From Paenibacillus sp. FSL R10-2734 (GTDB lineage Bacteria; Bacillota; Bacilli; Paenibacillales; Paenibacillaceae), in contig NZ_CP150170.1 in the NCBI RefSeq assembly GCF_037963865.1, positions 1,798,001-1,862,000 of the forward strand: a stretch of 64,000 nt of DNA, given 5' to 3'. This document shows, piece after piece, positions 8,029-16,272 of this stretch. Position 1 is the first letter of the stretch. Each line of letters opens with the position of its first letter. The notes under the pieces are model-generated. The model saw nothing but the letters and a program-made list of their open reading frames with translations, did no database searches and had not been told where the DNA came from. The translations under genes were made by a program, and so were the position numbers.

Positions 8029-9531
8029 ATGGCTGCTCCAGGCCCTCGTAGGGAGCGCCGAAACACCATGGCTGATAAAGCTACAATCGTCCTCTTTTCA
8101 CATGTATCCAATACACGCAGTATTACAGGAGCGGAGAAGCTGTTGTTGTTTTTCGCTCAGGAGCTTTCTCCGTACTTTAATTGTATTCTCGTTGCACCTC
8201 AGGACGGCAAGCTGACTACTCAGGCTCGAAGCTGCGGAATAAGTGTACAGTTGCTCTCGATTCCTCTTTTATATGGAATGTACACTCCTTATGCAGGGCT
8301 CGAGGCGGATGCTCGTAAATTCCAGGAAAGCAGGGAGTATCACGAATTAACAGACTGGCTGACCTCTCTGCGTCCGGCATTTATTATTACAAGTACCTGT
8401 GTGCATGCTTTGCCAGCAATGGCTGCCAAGTCACTGGGTATTCCGGTGGTATGGAAAATATCAGAGACGATAACAAACAATGAATACACACACATTAGTG
8501 TAGAGCTGATTCATCGGAATAGTGATGAGATTCTATCAATTTCACAGACGGCAGCAGCTTGCTTTCCAGAGGAAGTGAGAGCGGAGAAAGTGATCCAGCT
8601 TCCCCCTTCTTGGAATGATAAAGAGATGATGATTGAAGCTTGGAGCAAGCTTCGGGGCGAACGACGGCGAGAGCTGCGGATTAAACCGCAGGAGCAGCTG
8701 GTCGGTTATATTTCTTCCTTTATTAATAAGGAAAAAGGATTGGAACATTTCGTGAAGATGGCTGTCCTTGTGTTTGCGGCTCATCCAAACTCGAAATTTG
8801 TTGTTATAGGTTCAGCAGGTGATAAAAACTACTATGATCGCTGTGTGCGTAAGGTAAAGCTTGAGGGACTGCATACCCGGTTTAAATTTGTTGGTTATGC
8901 TGAATGCCTTCCATCTGCTTATTGCGCTATGGATGTACTGGTTGTTCCCAGTCTGATCCGCGAAGGCTTCGGAATGACAGCTTTGGAAGGAATGGCTTTT
9001 GGGAAACCCGTGGTCGCTTACGACTCCGGGGGGTTGCGGGAAATTCTGCACGCAGCGGGCTGCGGCGACAATCTCGTGCCTGCGTCGGACATTACTGCGC
9101 TGGCAGAAAGAGTCAACGTCATGCTGGCGCAGCCGGGACTGGCGATAACCATAGGCGCCCAAGCGCGGGAGCGCGTCGACGCCGTTTATGGTCCGGCGGC
9201 TTATCGGAGCCGCCTGCAGGGTCTTGCGGAGATGTGGAGCCTCCGCTATTGCAGCGCACCACCGGTGCGCGAGGCTGACAGCGTGGTGGACGCACCCGCT
9301 GTCCTGCCTGAATTGCCCGCAGCGTCGCCGGCTTTGCCGCGAAGCAAGGGCCTGCCGAGCCGCGTCGCCCGCAAGCGGCGCGGCAAAGCCCGGGCGCGCC
9401 GGCGAAGCGGGCGGCCGTTGGTTTTGCGCCGCGTTGCTCGCAAGCGGCGTAAAGGTTCTGTCCGGCGGCGGAGCACCGCCGGGGGCAAGCGCCGCCGGGC
9501 CCGCCGGGGTGGGCGGCGGCGTGCGGCATAA
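8029..9531 (+). CDS. GT4-family glycosyltransferase with long Arg/Lys-rich tail
   Basis: Residues about 20-420 form a GT-B fold enzyme of family GT4: N-terminal SITGAEKLLLFFAQEL, a linker with VGYISSFINKEKGLEHF near 224, and the donor-binding region with IREGFGMTALEGMAFGKPVV near 312-331, including the family EX7E glutamates. The last 60 or so residues are extraordinarily basic and low in complexity, with two RVARKRR blocks, and are encoded by DNA far richer in GC than the first half. The start may be ATG 8029, only three bases behind GGAGG, or ATG 8068, with GGGAG further upstream. A cationic tail could hold the enzyme on an anionic polymer, nucleic acid or spore layer. Its last codons merge into the 51-bp repeat array. 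Confidence 0.8.
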   Translation: MAAPGPRRERRNTMADKATIVLFSHVSNTRSITGAEKLLLFFAQELSPYFNCILVAPQDGKLTTQARSCGISVQLLSIPLLYGMYTPYAGLEADARKFQESREYHELTDWLTSLRPAFIITSTCVHALPAMAAKSLGIPVVWKISETITNNEYTHISVELIHRNSDEILSISQTAAACFPEEVRAEKVIQLPPSWNDKEMMIEAWSKLRGERRRELRIKPQEQLVGYISSFINKEKGLEHFVKMAVLVFAAHPNSKFVVIGSAGDKNYYDRCVRKVKLEGLHTRFKFVGYAECLPSAYCAMDVLVVPSLIREGFGMTALEGMAFGKPVVAYDSGGLREILHAAGCGDNLVPASDITALAERVNVMLAQPGLAITIGAQARERVDAVYGPAAYRSRLQGLAEMWSLRYCSAPPVREADSVVDAPAVLPELPAASPALPRSKGLPSRVARKRRGKARARRRSGRPLVLRRVARKRRKGSVRRRSTAGGKRRRARRGGRRRAA

Positions 9532-9815
9532 ATGCCTCTGATTGCCGCGAATGTGGGCGAATGAGCGGAAAGAGGTGCATTTATACACTAGAAAGCCGCG
9601 AATTCGGTCGAATGAGAGGAAAGAGGTGCATTTATGCCCTAGAAAGCCGCGTATTCGGCCAAATGAGAGGAAAGAGGTGCATTTATCCCCTTGAAAGCCG
9701 CGAATGTTGGCGAATGAGAGGAAAGAGGTGTATTTATCCCCTAGAAAGCCGCGAATTCGGCCGAATGAGAGGAAAGAGGGGTATTTATGCACTAGATTGC
9801 CGGGGATCCAGCCGG
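9510..9815. repeat. 51-bp tandem repeat array, family A
   Basis: Five well-kept 51-bp units run from 9561 to 9815, each containing AAAGAGGTGCATTTAT and then AGCCGCGAATTCGG-like sequence. A degenerate first unit starts near 9510 and includes the end of the glycosyltransferase gene. Because 51 is divisible by three, the array stays open in several frames and gives an artificial 17-residue repeat protein. There is no ribosome-binding site before it, so it is treated as non-coding. Confidence 0.8.
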
Positions 9816-10250
9816 AACCGCGACATGAGCGGTAAAAATCCCGCAGATTACCGGGAACCCAGTCGTAACCGCCGAATGAGCTGTATAAATCCCGCAGAAA
9901 GCCGGGAATCCAGCCGTAACCGCGAAATAAGCGGTATAAATCCCGCAGATTACCGGGAAACCAGTCGGCGCCGCCAAATAAGCGGTAAAAATCCCGCAGA
10001 TTACCGGGAATCCAGCCGTAACCGCGAAATAAGCGGTATAAATCCCGCAGAAAGCCGGGAATCCAGCCGTAACCGCGAAATAAGCGGTATAAATCCCGCA
10101 GAAAGCCGGGAATCCAGCCGTAACCGCAAAATAAGCGGTATAAATCCCGCAGATTACCGGGAAACCAGCCGGCACCGCAAAATCAGCGGTATAAATCCCG
10201 CAAATGGCTAAATCCCGTAAATTGGCTCAGTCCCGCAAATTGGCCCCAAT
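9816..10250. repeat. 51-bp tandem repeat array, family B, with paired hairpins
   Basis: About seven and a half units with the same 51-bp period but a different sequence follow family A directly. Each unit holds two small inverted repeats: ACCGC/GCGGT around a seven-base loop, and TCCCG/CGGGA around an eight-base loop. Shortened degenerate pieces (ATCCCGCAAATTGGC-like) continue to about 10250. Both strands are free of stops over long stretches only because of the period. Equal period and shared position suggest that A and B descend from one ancestral repeat. Confidence 0.8.
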
Positions 10251-10251
10251 C

Positions 10252-10303
10252 CCGCTAACAGCCCATCCAGGCTATTAGCGGCCTCAGTCCAACGGACTGA
10301 GCC
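10252..10303 (+). promoter_or_regulatory. Two consecutive strong hairpins before the epimerase gene
   Basis: CCGCTAACAGCC (10252-10263) pairs with GGCTATTAGCGG (10270-10281) with a single mismatch, and CTCAGTCC (10283-10290) pairs with GGACTGAG (10294-10301). No T-run follows either, so they look like leader or processing structures more than a terminator. They lie 38 bases before the next start codon. Confidence 0.5.
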
Positions 10304-10341
10304 AAGTCAGACTATTATCAAACAGGCAGGGGAGTGAACTC

Positions 10342-11433
10342 ATGAAGATCATGACGATTTTGGGCACGAGGCCTGAAATCATCCGCCTCAGTGTAATCAT
10401 TCCGCTTCTCGACGAACATGCAGAGCGGCACATTCTGGTGCATACCGGCCAGAACTTTACCGCCAGTCTCAGCGGCATTTTCTTTGCCGAGCTGGGCCTG
10501 CGAGCACCGGATTATGTGCTGCAGGATAAGCAAGCAGGACTCGGCGGGCAGCTTGCCGCCATGTTCGGAGGGCTAGAGAGCATTTTACAGAAAGAGCAGC
10601 CAGACCGTGTTTTGCTTCTGGGGGATACGAATAGCGCGTTATGCGCGATTTTGGCGGAACGAATGGGTATTCCGGTGGTGCATATGGAAGCGGGGAACCG
10701 TTGCTATGACCTAAAAGTGCCCGAAGAGAAAAACCGCCGTGTCATAGATGCCGTTTCAACCATTAATATGCCATATACACAGCAGAGCAAAAGACATCTA
10801 ATCAGCGAAGGCTTCCCAAGCAGACGAATTGTGTTAACAGGAAATCCGATTCATGAGGTCATGACTCATTTTGAACAAAAAATCCAGGCTAGCAACATTC
10901 TGGAGCAGCTGAATCTTACCTCAGGTCAATATTTCCTTGTTACAGCACATCGTGCTGAGAATGTAGATGATCCGGAGTCCCTTGTACAAATTATGTCAGG
11001 TCTTAACGCAGTGGCTGAGCATTTTGGAATTCGTTTAATATGCAGCATTCATCCTCGCACTCGCTCCAAACTAACCGAGCAATTTTCTCTTCCAATGAAC
11101 CCACTAGTTGAATTTCATGAGCCCTTCGGATTTTTTGATTTTGTTTATTTGGAGCAGCACGCTTTGTGTGCCATCACCGACAGTGGGACCGTACAGGAGG
11201 AGTGCTGTTTGATGAGAGTGCCAACAGTTACGATCCGCAGAACAACGGAGCGTCCAGAAACGGTGGATTGCGGAAGTAATGTAGTGTCAGGTGTAGATCA
11301 GAAAAGTATTCTGCGCAGCGTTAAGCTGATGACGGCGCTCCATCGGGATTGGGAGGCTCCGGAAGGATATTTGACTCCGGATGTTTCGGTAAAGGTAGTT
11401 AAATTTTTGCTTGGAGGGAACCTGCATGTTTAA
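10342..11433 (+). CDS. Non-hydrolysing UDP-N-acetylglucosamine 2-epimerase (WecB/MnaA/CapG/FnlC family)
   Basis: The 363-residue enzyme interconverts UDP-GlcNAc and UDP-ManNAc, or the corresponding 6-deoxy sugars in the FnlC/CapG branch. The N-terminus MKIMTILGTRPEIIRLS is diagnostic. Other family marks are LGDTNSALCA near 93, HMEAGNR near 114, PEEKNRRVIDA near 124, TAHRAENVD near 196, and DSGTVQEECC near 281. Length is normal. The start has AGGGGAGTG upstream. Its end overlaps the next gene by 23 bases, beginning a tightly coupled run of genes. Next to a CapE-like SDR and an RmlD-like reductase, the 6-deoxy-sugar route (UDP-L-FucNAc or UDP-L-QuiNAc) fits better than simple ManNAc supply. Confidence 0.85.
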   Translation: MKIMTILGTRPEIIRLSVIIPLLDEHAERHILVHTGQNFTASLSGIFFAELGLRAPDYVLQDKQAGLGGQLAAMFGGLESILQKEQPDRVLLLGDTNSALCAILAERMGIPVVHMEAGNRCYDLKVPEEKNRRVIDAVSTINMPYTQQSKRHLISEGFPSRRIVLTGNPIHEVMTHFEQKIQASNILEQLNLTSGQYFLVTAHRAENVDDPESLVQIMSGLNAVAEHFGIRLICSIHPRTRSKLTEQFSLPMNPLVEFHEPFGFFDFVYLEQHALCAITDSGTVQEECCLMRVPTVTIRRTTERPETVDCGSNVVSGVDQKSILRSVKLMTALHRDWEAPEGYLTPDVSVKVVKFLLGGNLHV

Positions 11434-12412
11434 TAATAAACGGATTGTGGTCACAGGCGGCACCGGTTCCTGGGGGCATGAACTAATTAGGCAACTTCTG
11501 CCACAAAATCCTAAAGAAATCATCGTATTTTCCCGCAGTGAATCCGCACAGGTGGCGATGAGCCGAGAGTTCGAGGATCACCGTCTCAGCTTTATCATTG
11601 GCGATATCCGTGACAAGGATGCACTGGTTGCTGCATGCCGCGGCGTTGATTATTTGTTCCATTTGGCGGCACTAAAGCATGTTCCGGTCTGTGAAGATCA
11701 GCCTTATGAAGCACTGAAAACCAATGTAGTCGGTACCCAAAATGTGATCGAAGCTGCCATTGTGAATGGGGTCGAGAAAGCCATTTACATCTCTACTGAT
11801 AAGGCCGCGAATCCGTCCAACTTCTATGGGATGACCAAAGCGATTGGGGAAAAATTGTTTGTCTATGCTAATCTAATTGGCTCAAACACCAGGTTCGTTA
11901 CTGTACGTGGAGGCAATGTGCTCGGTACGAACGGCAGTGTAGTGCATTTGTTCATGAAGCAGATCAAGGATAAGGGACAGGTACGCATTACCGATATGAA
12001 AATGACCCGCTTCTTCTTCACATTACGCGATGCGATTACATTGTTATTTAAAGCTTCCGAGGTTAGCTTAGGCGGAGAAATCTTTGTCATGACGATGCCG
12101 ACCTGCCGGATTATAGATCTGGCTGAGGTGTTAATAGAGGCATCTGGAGAGTCGAACGTAAGTGTTATTGAGACCGGAATTCGTCCGGGGGAGAAAATAC
12201 ACGAGATTTTAATGAGCGATTTTGAGAGCCTAACTACCGTAGTCTACGATGAACAGTATCTAGTTATTCTCCCAACACTGAACATGCCGGAATTAAAGGC
12301 ACATTATAGCAGCTATCCTCCTGTCTCCTTTAATAGCTTTAGTTCAGAGACGAATCTAATGGATCAGGAAGAGATCAAAAGTATCTTGATCCGGGGAGGG
12401 TTTCTGCAATGA
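11411..12412 (+). CDS. SDR, UDP-GlcNAc 4,6-dehydratase/epimerase family (CapE/FnlA/PseB-like)
   Basis: The 333-residue cytosolic enzyme of the extended short-chain dehydrogenase family probably acts on UDP-GlcNAc. It shows the NAD(P)-binding GGTGSWG at residues 12-18, GDIRD near 57, HLAALKHVPVCE near 86, the catalytic STDKAANPSNFYGMTK block near 124-139 with a YxxxK pair, and RPGEKIHE near the C-terminus. Inverting PseB proteins carry YxxxK here, whereas retaining FlaA1-type enzymes often carry MxxxK, so PseB/CapE-like chemistry (dehydration with C5 inversion) is likely. The gene overlaps both neighbours (23 bases upstream, ATGA downstream), so translation is probably coupled. Confidence 0.8.
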   Translation: MEGTCMFNNKRIVVTGGTGSWGHELIRQLLPQNPKEIIVFSRSESAQVAMSREFEDHRLSFIIGDIRDKDALVAACRGVDYLFHLAALKHVPVCEDQPYEALKTNVVGTQNVIEAAIVNGVEKAIYISTDKAANPSNFYGMTKAIGEKLFVYANLIGSNTRFVTVRGGNVLGTNGSVVHLFMKQIKDKGQVRITDMKMTRFFFTLRDAITLLFKASEVSLGGEIFVMTMPTCRIIDLAEVLIEASGESNVSVIETGIRPGEKIHEILMSDFESLTTVVYDEQYLVILPTLNMPELKAHYSSYPPVSFNSFSSETNLMDQEEIKSILIRGGFLQ

Positions 12413-13248
12413 AGCTGCTTATCCTTGGTGGAAACGGTATGGCGGGGCATATGCTGGCGGATTATTTTCGTAGCCGTGGCAAGCATCACGTCTTCCATAC
12501 AACCCGGGATAAGAGTGATCTTGGCGGGCTGTATGTAGATGCGAACGATATAGCTGGAGTAGAGAAGCTGGTCGATATCGTCTCCCCCCACTGCATCATT
12601 AATGCGATGGGGGTGCTCAATCAATTCGCAGAACGTGACAAAATTGGGGCTTACCACGTAAATGGCTTTCTTCCTCACCACTTGTGGCGAATGGCGGAAG
12701 CTGTTCATGCAAGACTCATTCATATCAGTACCGACTGCGTGTTCGAAGGAACACGCGGCGGGTACACAGAAGAAGATGTTCCTGATGGAACCTCTGTATA
12801 TGCAATCTCGAAAAGTCTTGGCGAGGTGCGGCAACCAGGACACCTTACGATCCGCACTTCGATAATTGGTCCGGAAATCCGCCCAGACGGTATTGGTCTG
12901 ATGGATTGGTTTCTGGCACAGAGTGGTCAAGTTTCAGGATACCGCCGGGTGATGTGGAACGGAGTCACTACGCTCCAGTTAGCTAAAGCGGTGGATATGC
13001 TGCTGGATTCCACGGTATCGGGGCTGATCCATTTAGCACATCCGAAGCCGGTAAGTAAGTATGAGCTGCTTCAGCATATTCAGACTGCTTTTCATAAAGC
13101 GAATGTGGAGATCATCCCTGAGGATGAACATGTTCAAGATCGGACGTTAGTGAATACAAGGACGGATGTTAATTTTTCGTTGCCTTCATACCCCGTAATG
13201 CTACAAGAATTGGCTGACTGGATGAAACAGTCAGAGATGTCCTCATGA
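12409..13248 (+). CDS. RmlD-like SDR, sugar 4-reductase (FnlB/WbvR-like)
   Basis: The 279-residue reductase of the dTDP-4-dehydrorhamnose reductase family has GGNGMAG near residue 8, NAMGVLNQFAE near 64, STDCVFEG near 105 and YAISKSLGE near 130 with the catalytic YxxxK. It is likely to reduce the C4 keto group of the sugar produced by the preceding dehydratase. Unlike staphylococcal CapF it has no added cupin domain; its length matches the FnlB/WbvR/RmlD type. ATG overlaps the previous stop (ATGA), and its own stop overlaps the next start in the same manner. Confidence 0.8.
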   Translation: MKLLILGGNGMAGHMLADYFRSRGKHHVFHTTRDKSDLGGLYVDANDIAGVEKLVDIVSPHCIINAMGVLNQFAERDKIGAYHVNGFLPHHLWRMAEAVHARLIHISTDCVFEGTRGGYTEEDVPDGTSVYAISKSLGEVRQPGHLTIRTSIIGPEIRPDGIGLMDWFLAQSGQVSGYRRVMWNGVTTLQLAKAVDMLLDSTVSGLIHLAHPKPVSKYELLQHIQTAFHKANVEIIPEDEHVQDRTLVNTRTDVNFSLPSYPVMLQELADWMKQSEMSS

Positions 13249-14222
13249 AAGGTCAAAGACTGCTTATTACCGGGGCGGCCGGATTCACCGGTCGCCATGC
13301 CGTTCATTTGTTCTTGGCAGGAGGGGCTGAGGTTACCGCTGTAGTGCGCCCTCAATCTGGTGTCCAGGCTTCCACTTTGTTTCCAGAAGGCGTGAAGATT
13401 TATCACTGTGATTTAAGCAATCGGCAGGACGTAGCTGAGATGATAAAGGAAACTGTACCGGAGGCTGTCCTTCATTTAGCAGGAAACAACTCGGTGCCTG
13501 AGTCTTGGCGTAACCCTTTGCTCTTTATGGAGACGAATGTGATGGCTACTTTGTATTTGCTAGAGGCGATGCGAAGCCTACCAACCAGTCGGATTCTTGT
13601 AGCAGGCTCCCGTCTTAAATTCAAACCGGGTGTGGTGGCAGGACCACCACACCCATATAGCCTCAGCAAAACAATAGAAGAACTAGTGTCCCTGGCTTGG
13701 GGGACGCTGTTTAAACAGCCAGTTCTGCTGGCTGAACCATGCAACCTGATAGGACCCGGTCCTTCTACTGGCTTCTGCTCTTTACTGGCACAGCATGTTG
13801 TTCGTAGTGAAGTGTATGCAGGTGAAGAAATCCCTCCCTTTAAACTTTCTTCTCGTTATGCATTACGTGATTTTTTGGATGTACGCGATGCTGTAAGAGC
13901 TTATGACTTTATATTGCGCGAAGGAACTAATGGAATCATCTATCGAATTGATTCAGGAACACAGCGGCAACTAGGGGTTATCGCGGAGCAGCTGATAAGT
14001 CGCTCCGTTGCTTCGGTTCCGATGGAGTGGGGACCAGAACAAGCTAACCTCTCTATTCTGGAAAACGGAGTGGCATCGGATAAGCTGGTAGTTTCGGATG
14101 CCTCTGCAACACCGGAAGTAGATGTGACTTCACTGGGCTGGAAGCCGAAAATCGAGTTTAGCCAGTCCTTAACAGATATTTTGGACTATTGCCGTGTGAA
14201 TTGGGAAGGACGGATGATATGA
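13245..14222 (+). CDS. NAD-dependent epimerase/dehydratase (GDP-sugar reductase-like SDR)
   Basis: The 325-residue extended SDR has GAAGFTGRH near residue 10, HLAGNNSVPESW near 76 and YSLSK near 142. The catalytic serine region reads VAGSRLKF. The body resembles GDP-6-deoxy-4-keto-hexose reductases (Rmd) and GDP-mannose dehydratase relatives. The exact donor cannot be read from the sequence. It is translationally coupled to both neighbours by ATGA overlaps, so it belongs to the same operon, and may supply a second activated sugar to the transferases that follow. Confidence 0.7.
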   Translation: MKGQRLLITGAAGFTGRHAVHLFLAGGAEVTAVVRPQSGVQASTLFPEGVKIYHCDLSNRQDVAEMIKETVPEAVLHLAGNNSVPESWRNPLLFMETNVMATLYLLEAMRSLPTSRILVAGSRLKFKPGVVAGPPHPYSLSKTIEELVSLAWGTLFKQPVLLAEPCNLIGPGPSTGFCSLLAQHVVRSEVYAGEEIPPFKLSSRYALRDFLDVRDAVRAYDFILREGTNGIIYRIDSGTQRQLGVIAEQLISRSVASVPMEWGPEQANLSILENGVASDKLVVSDASATPEVDVTSLGWKPKIEFSQSLTDILDYCRVNWEGRMI

Positions 14223-14935
14223 GGCCAAAAGTATCGGTAGTGATTCCTTTTTATAACTGCCCTTATATTGAGCATGCCCTGCAAAGTGTGTTTTCACAGT
14301 CTTGGGAGCCTTACGAGATCATCGTCGTCGATGACGGCTCGACTGTTCATACCAATCTGATCACCCCCTATCTTTCGCGAATTCATTATTTGGGGAAAAG
14401 CAACGGAGGAACCGCCTCCGCACTGAATCACGGCATCTTACATTCAACTGGAGACTATGTGGTTTGGCTCAGCTCAGATGATTTATTTTATCGAGACAAA
14501 ATCAATAATCAGGTGTTATTTATGGAGTATTATCACCTGCTCATCTCTTATACCAACTTCAATTATATTAACGGTCAATCCCAGTTACTTCAGATGAACG
14601 CCGCACTTCTGTTTCCAAATCAGTTAGAGTACTTGCGTTGTTTTCTACACGGTAACCCAATTAATGGCTGCACGGTGATGTTCAAGCGAGAGGTATTTGG
14701 AGCTATTGGACTTTTTGATGAATCACTACCCTATACACATGACTTTGATTTATGGTACCGCGCGATTCTGAACGGATATGCGCCAGCAATGCTGAATCAG
14801 TCACTCACTGCCTATCGTAATCATGAAGGGATGGGGACGCTTAAGCACTACGATGTAATTATGGCGGAGGCGGCTGCAACAAACGCTCGCTACAAGGGCT
14901 CGCTGCAGCATTTGATCTCTTCTATGGGGGGGTAA
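14219..14935 (+). CDS. GT2-family glycosyltransferase (first of a sister pair)
   Basis: The start is ATG 14219, overlapping the previous stop as ATGA. The 238-residue product is a GT-A fold inverting transferase: VSVVIPFYNCPYIEHALQSV at the N-terminus, VDDGST near 38, SNGGTASALNHG near 60, LSSDD near 82 as the DxD-like metal site, NGCTVMFKREVF near 149 and THDFDLWYRA near 171 with the catalytic base region. It is strikingly similar to the gene at 15550, with a methyltransferase gene between them. There are no membrane segments, so it is a soluble enzyme. Confidence 0.85.
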   Translation: MRPKVSVVIPFYNCPYIEHALQSVFSQSWEPYEIIVVDDGSTVHTNLITPYLSRIHYLGKSNGGTASALNHGILHSTGDYVVWLSSDDLFYRDKINNQVLFMEYYHLLISYTNFNYINGQSQLLQMNAALLFPNQLEYLRCFLHGNPINGCTVMFKREVFGAIGLFDESLPYTHDFDLWYRAILNGYAPAMLNQSLTAYRNHEGMGTLKHYDVIMAEAAATNARYKGSLQHLISSMGG

Positions 14936-14942
14936 GAAGGTT

Positions 14943-15518
14943 ATGTACCGGGAAATCGAAGTGAATGACTTTCTGCCAATCTTATTGGATCAGTTGAAAT
15001 TCTGTGAAAGTATACTGGATATTGGCAGCGGCACCGGTACCCTGCTTGAACGGTATGAAGCCGCAGTAGTCATTGGGCTAGAAATTCACAGGCCTTACCT
15101 AATGCATCGTGAATATAAATCACCTCATATTATTCCGGTGCATGGGGACGCTTGTCATATGGATAAATTATTCCTTCCTAAGACGTTCTCAGCGGTCACT
15201 TTTATCGATTCAATAGAACATTTTGAAAGGAAGGAAGGACAGAGATTACTTGGAATGGCAGAGAGAATCGCCTTTAATCGTGTAGTCGTATTTACACCTC
15301 GGGGTTTTTTTCCGCAGGAGGGAACGGATCATTATCACTTGCAAGGTGAACATTTTCAAAAGCACCGGAGCGGATGGGAGCCGGAGGATTTTATGGAGCT
15401 AGGATATGCAGTAACTGTAATTAAAGGCTTTCATCATGCTCAAAATCCATCGTTTCGTGAAGCATTCGGTGACGTTCATGCTCCAGTAGATGCCTTATTG
15501 GCATGCAAAACAGTATAG
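14943..15518 (+). CDS. Class I SAM-dependent methyltransferase
   Basis: The 191-residue protein has motif I ILDIGSGTGTLLERYE near residue 26, an acidic motif II GLEIHRPY near 46, and FIDSIEHFE near 90 as motif IV. This is the UbiE/COQ5-like Methyltransf_11/31 architecture and length. Sandwiched between two sister GT2 genes, it most likely methylates a sugar of the glycan or a lipid-linked intermediate. An alternative is methylation of a small metabolite. The stretch TDHYHLQGEHFQKHRSG near 138 may shape the acceptor site. ATG 14943 is preceded by GGGGGGTAAGAAGG. Confidence 0.7.
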   Translation: MYREIEVNDFLPILLDQLKFCESILDIGSGTGTLLERYEAAVVIGLEIHRPYLMHREYKSPHIIPVHGDACHMDKLFLPKTFSAVTFIDSIEHFERKEGQRLLGMAERIAFNRVVVFTPRGFFPQEGTDHYHLQGEHFQKHRSGWEPEDFMELGYAVTVIKGFHHAQNPSFREAFGDVHAPVDALLACKTV

Positions 15519-15549
15519 AAGCCGAGCTCCGGGTGAAGGAGGTGAGCGC

Positions 15550-16272
15550 ATGAGTGAAGAACCTAAAGTATCGGTGATCATTCCTTTTTATAACTGTCCA
15601 TATGTGGATCGTGCAATACAAAGTGTCTTGGGACAAAGTTATTCGAACATAGAGATCATTGTAATCGATGACGGATCTACCCTTTGGATGGAGAAGCTGG
15701 AACCCTTCAAGGATCAAATAATTTATATACGAAAAAGTAATGGAGGAACCGCCTCCGCTCTAAACAAAGGGATAGAAGCGGCTACCGGAATCTATTTTGC
15801 CTGGCTAAGTGCTGACGATTTATTTCATCCGGATAAAATCAAACACCAGATGCAAATGCTCAAAAGCACAGGTACATCGTTTAACTATACAGCCTACTAT
15901 TATATTAACGAGCAGGGTGAGCGAATTTCCGAGACCATAAGTATGATATTCAACAGTAGGGCCCACCTTATTGAGACCATGATATTAGGTTGTCCGGTGA
16001 ATGGAAGCACTGTTCTTCTCCATATGGATATATTTCGCGCATTAGGGAAGTTTAATGAGAAATTTTTATATACACATGATTATGATCTATGGCTGCGTAT
16101 TTTGCCGTATTATGCATGGTCTTATATTGAGGAACCGCTGCTTGATTATCGAGTTCATAATGAAATGGGCTCAGTGATTCACAGTGAGGAGCAAAAGAAG
16201 GAGATTGAGCGGGTACAAGCAAGACATCACCGGGTTCTATCGCGGTTGTTGCTAAAGGAGAGAAGGAAATGA
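15550..16272 (+). CDS. GT2-family glycosyltransferase (second of a sister pair)
   Basis: The start is ATG 15550, behind GAAGGAGGTGAGCGC; the frame is open 60 bases further up without a site. The 240-residue product mirrors the gene at 14219: VSVIIPFYNCPYVDRAIQSV, IDDGST, SNGGTASALNKG, LSADD, NGSTVLLHMDIF and THDYDLWLRI occur in the same order. Both use VSVxIPFYNCPY, a signature not shared by all GT2 enzymes, so a local duplication is likely. Its end overlaps the next gene as ATGA. Confidence 0.85.
   Translation: MSEEPKVSVIIPFYNCPYVDRAIQSVLGQSYSNIEIIVIDDGSTLWMEKLEPFKDQIIYIRKSNGGTASALNKGIEAATGIYFAWLSADDLFHPDKIKHQMQMLKSTGTSFNYTAYYYINEQGERISETISMIFNSRAHLIETMILGCPVNGSTVLLHMDIFRALGKFNEKFLYTHDYDLWLRILPYYAWSYIEEPLLDYRVHNEMGSVIHSEEQKKEIERVQARHHRVLSRLLLKERRK

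Noticed and set aside
8812..9792. Long minus-strand frame across the GC-rich glycosyltransferase end
   Set aside because: It is antisense to a clear GT4 gene, low in complexity and created by high GC and the repeats.
9792..10175. Minus-strand frame with repeated Gly-Ile-Tyr-Thr-Ala-like units
   Set aside because: Same cause as above; no start signal and no supporting context.
9561..10211. Open frame giving a 216-residue protein with 17-residue repeats
   Set aside because: It follows exactly the 51-bp DNA repeat, has no ribosome-binding site, and the opposite strand is equally open; treated as a by-product of repeat period.
9816..10250. CRISPR array
   Set aside because: Units are contiguous 51-bp repeats with no unique spacers, and no cas genes are present.
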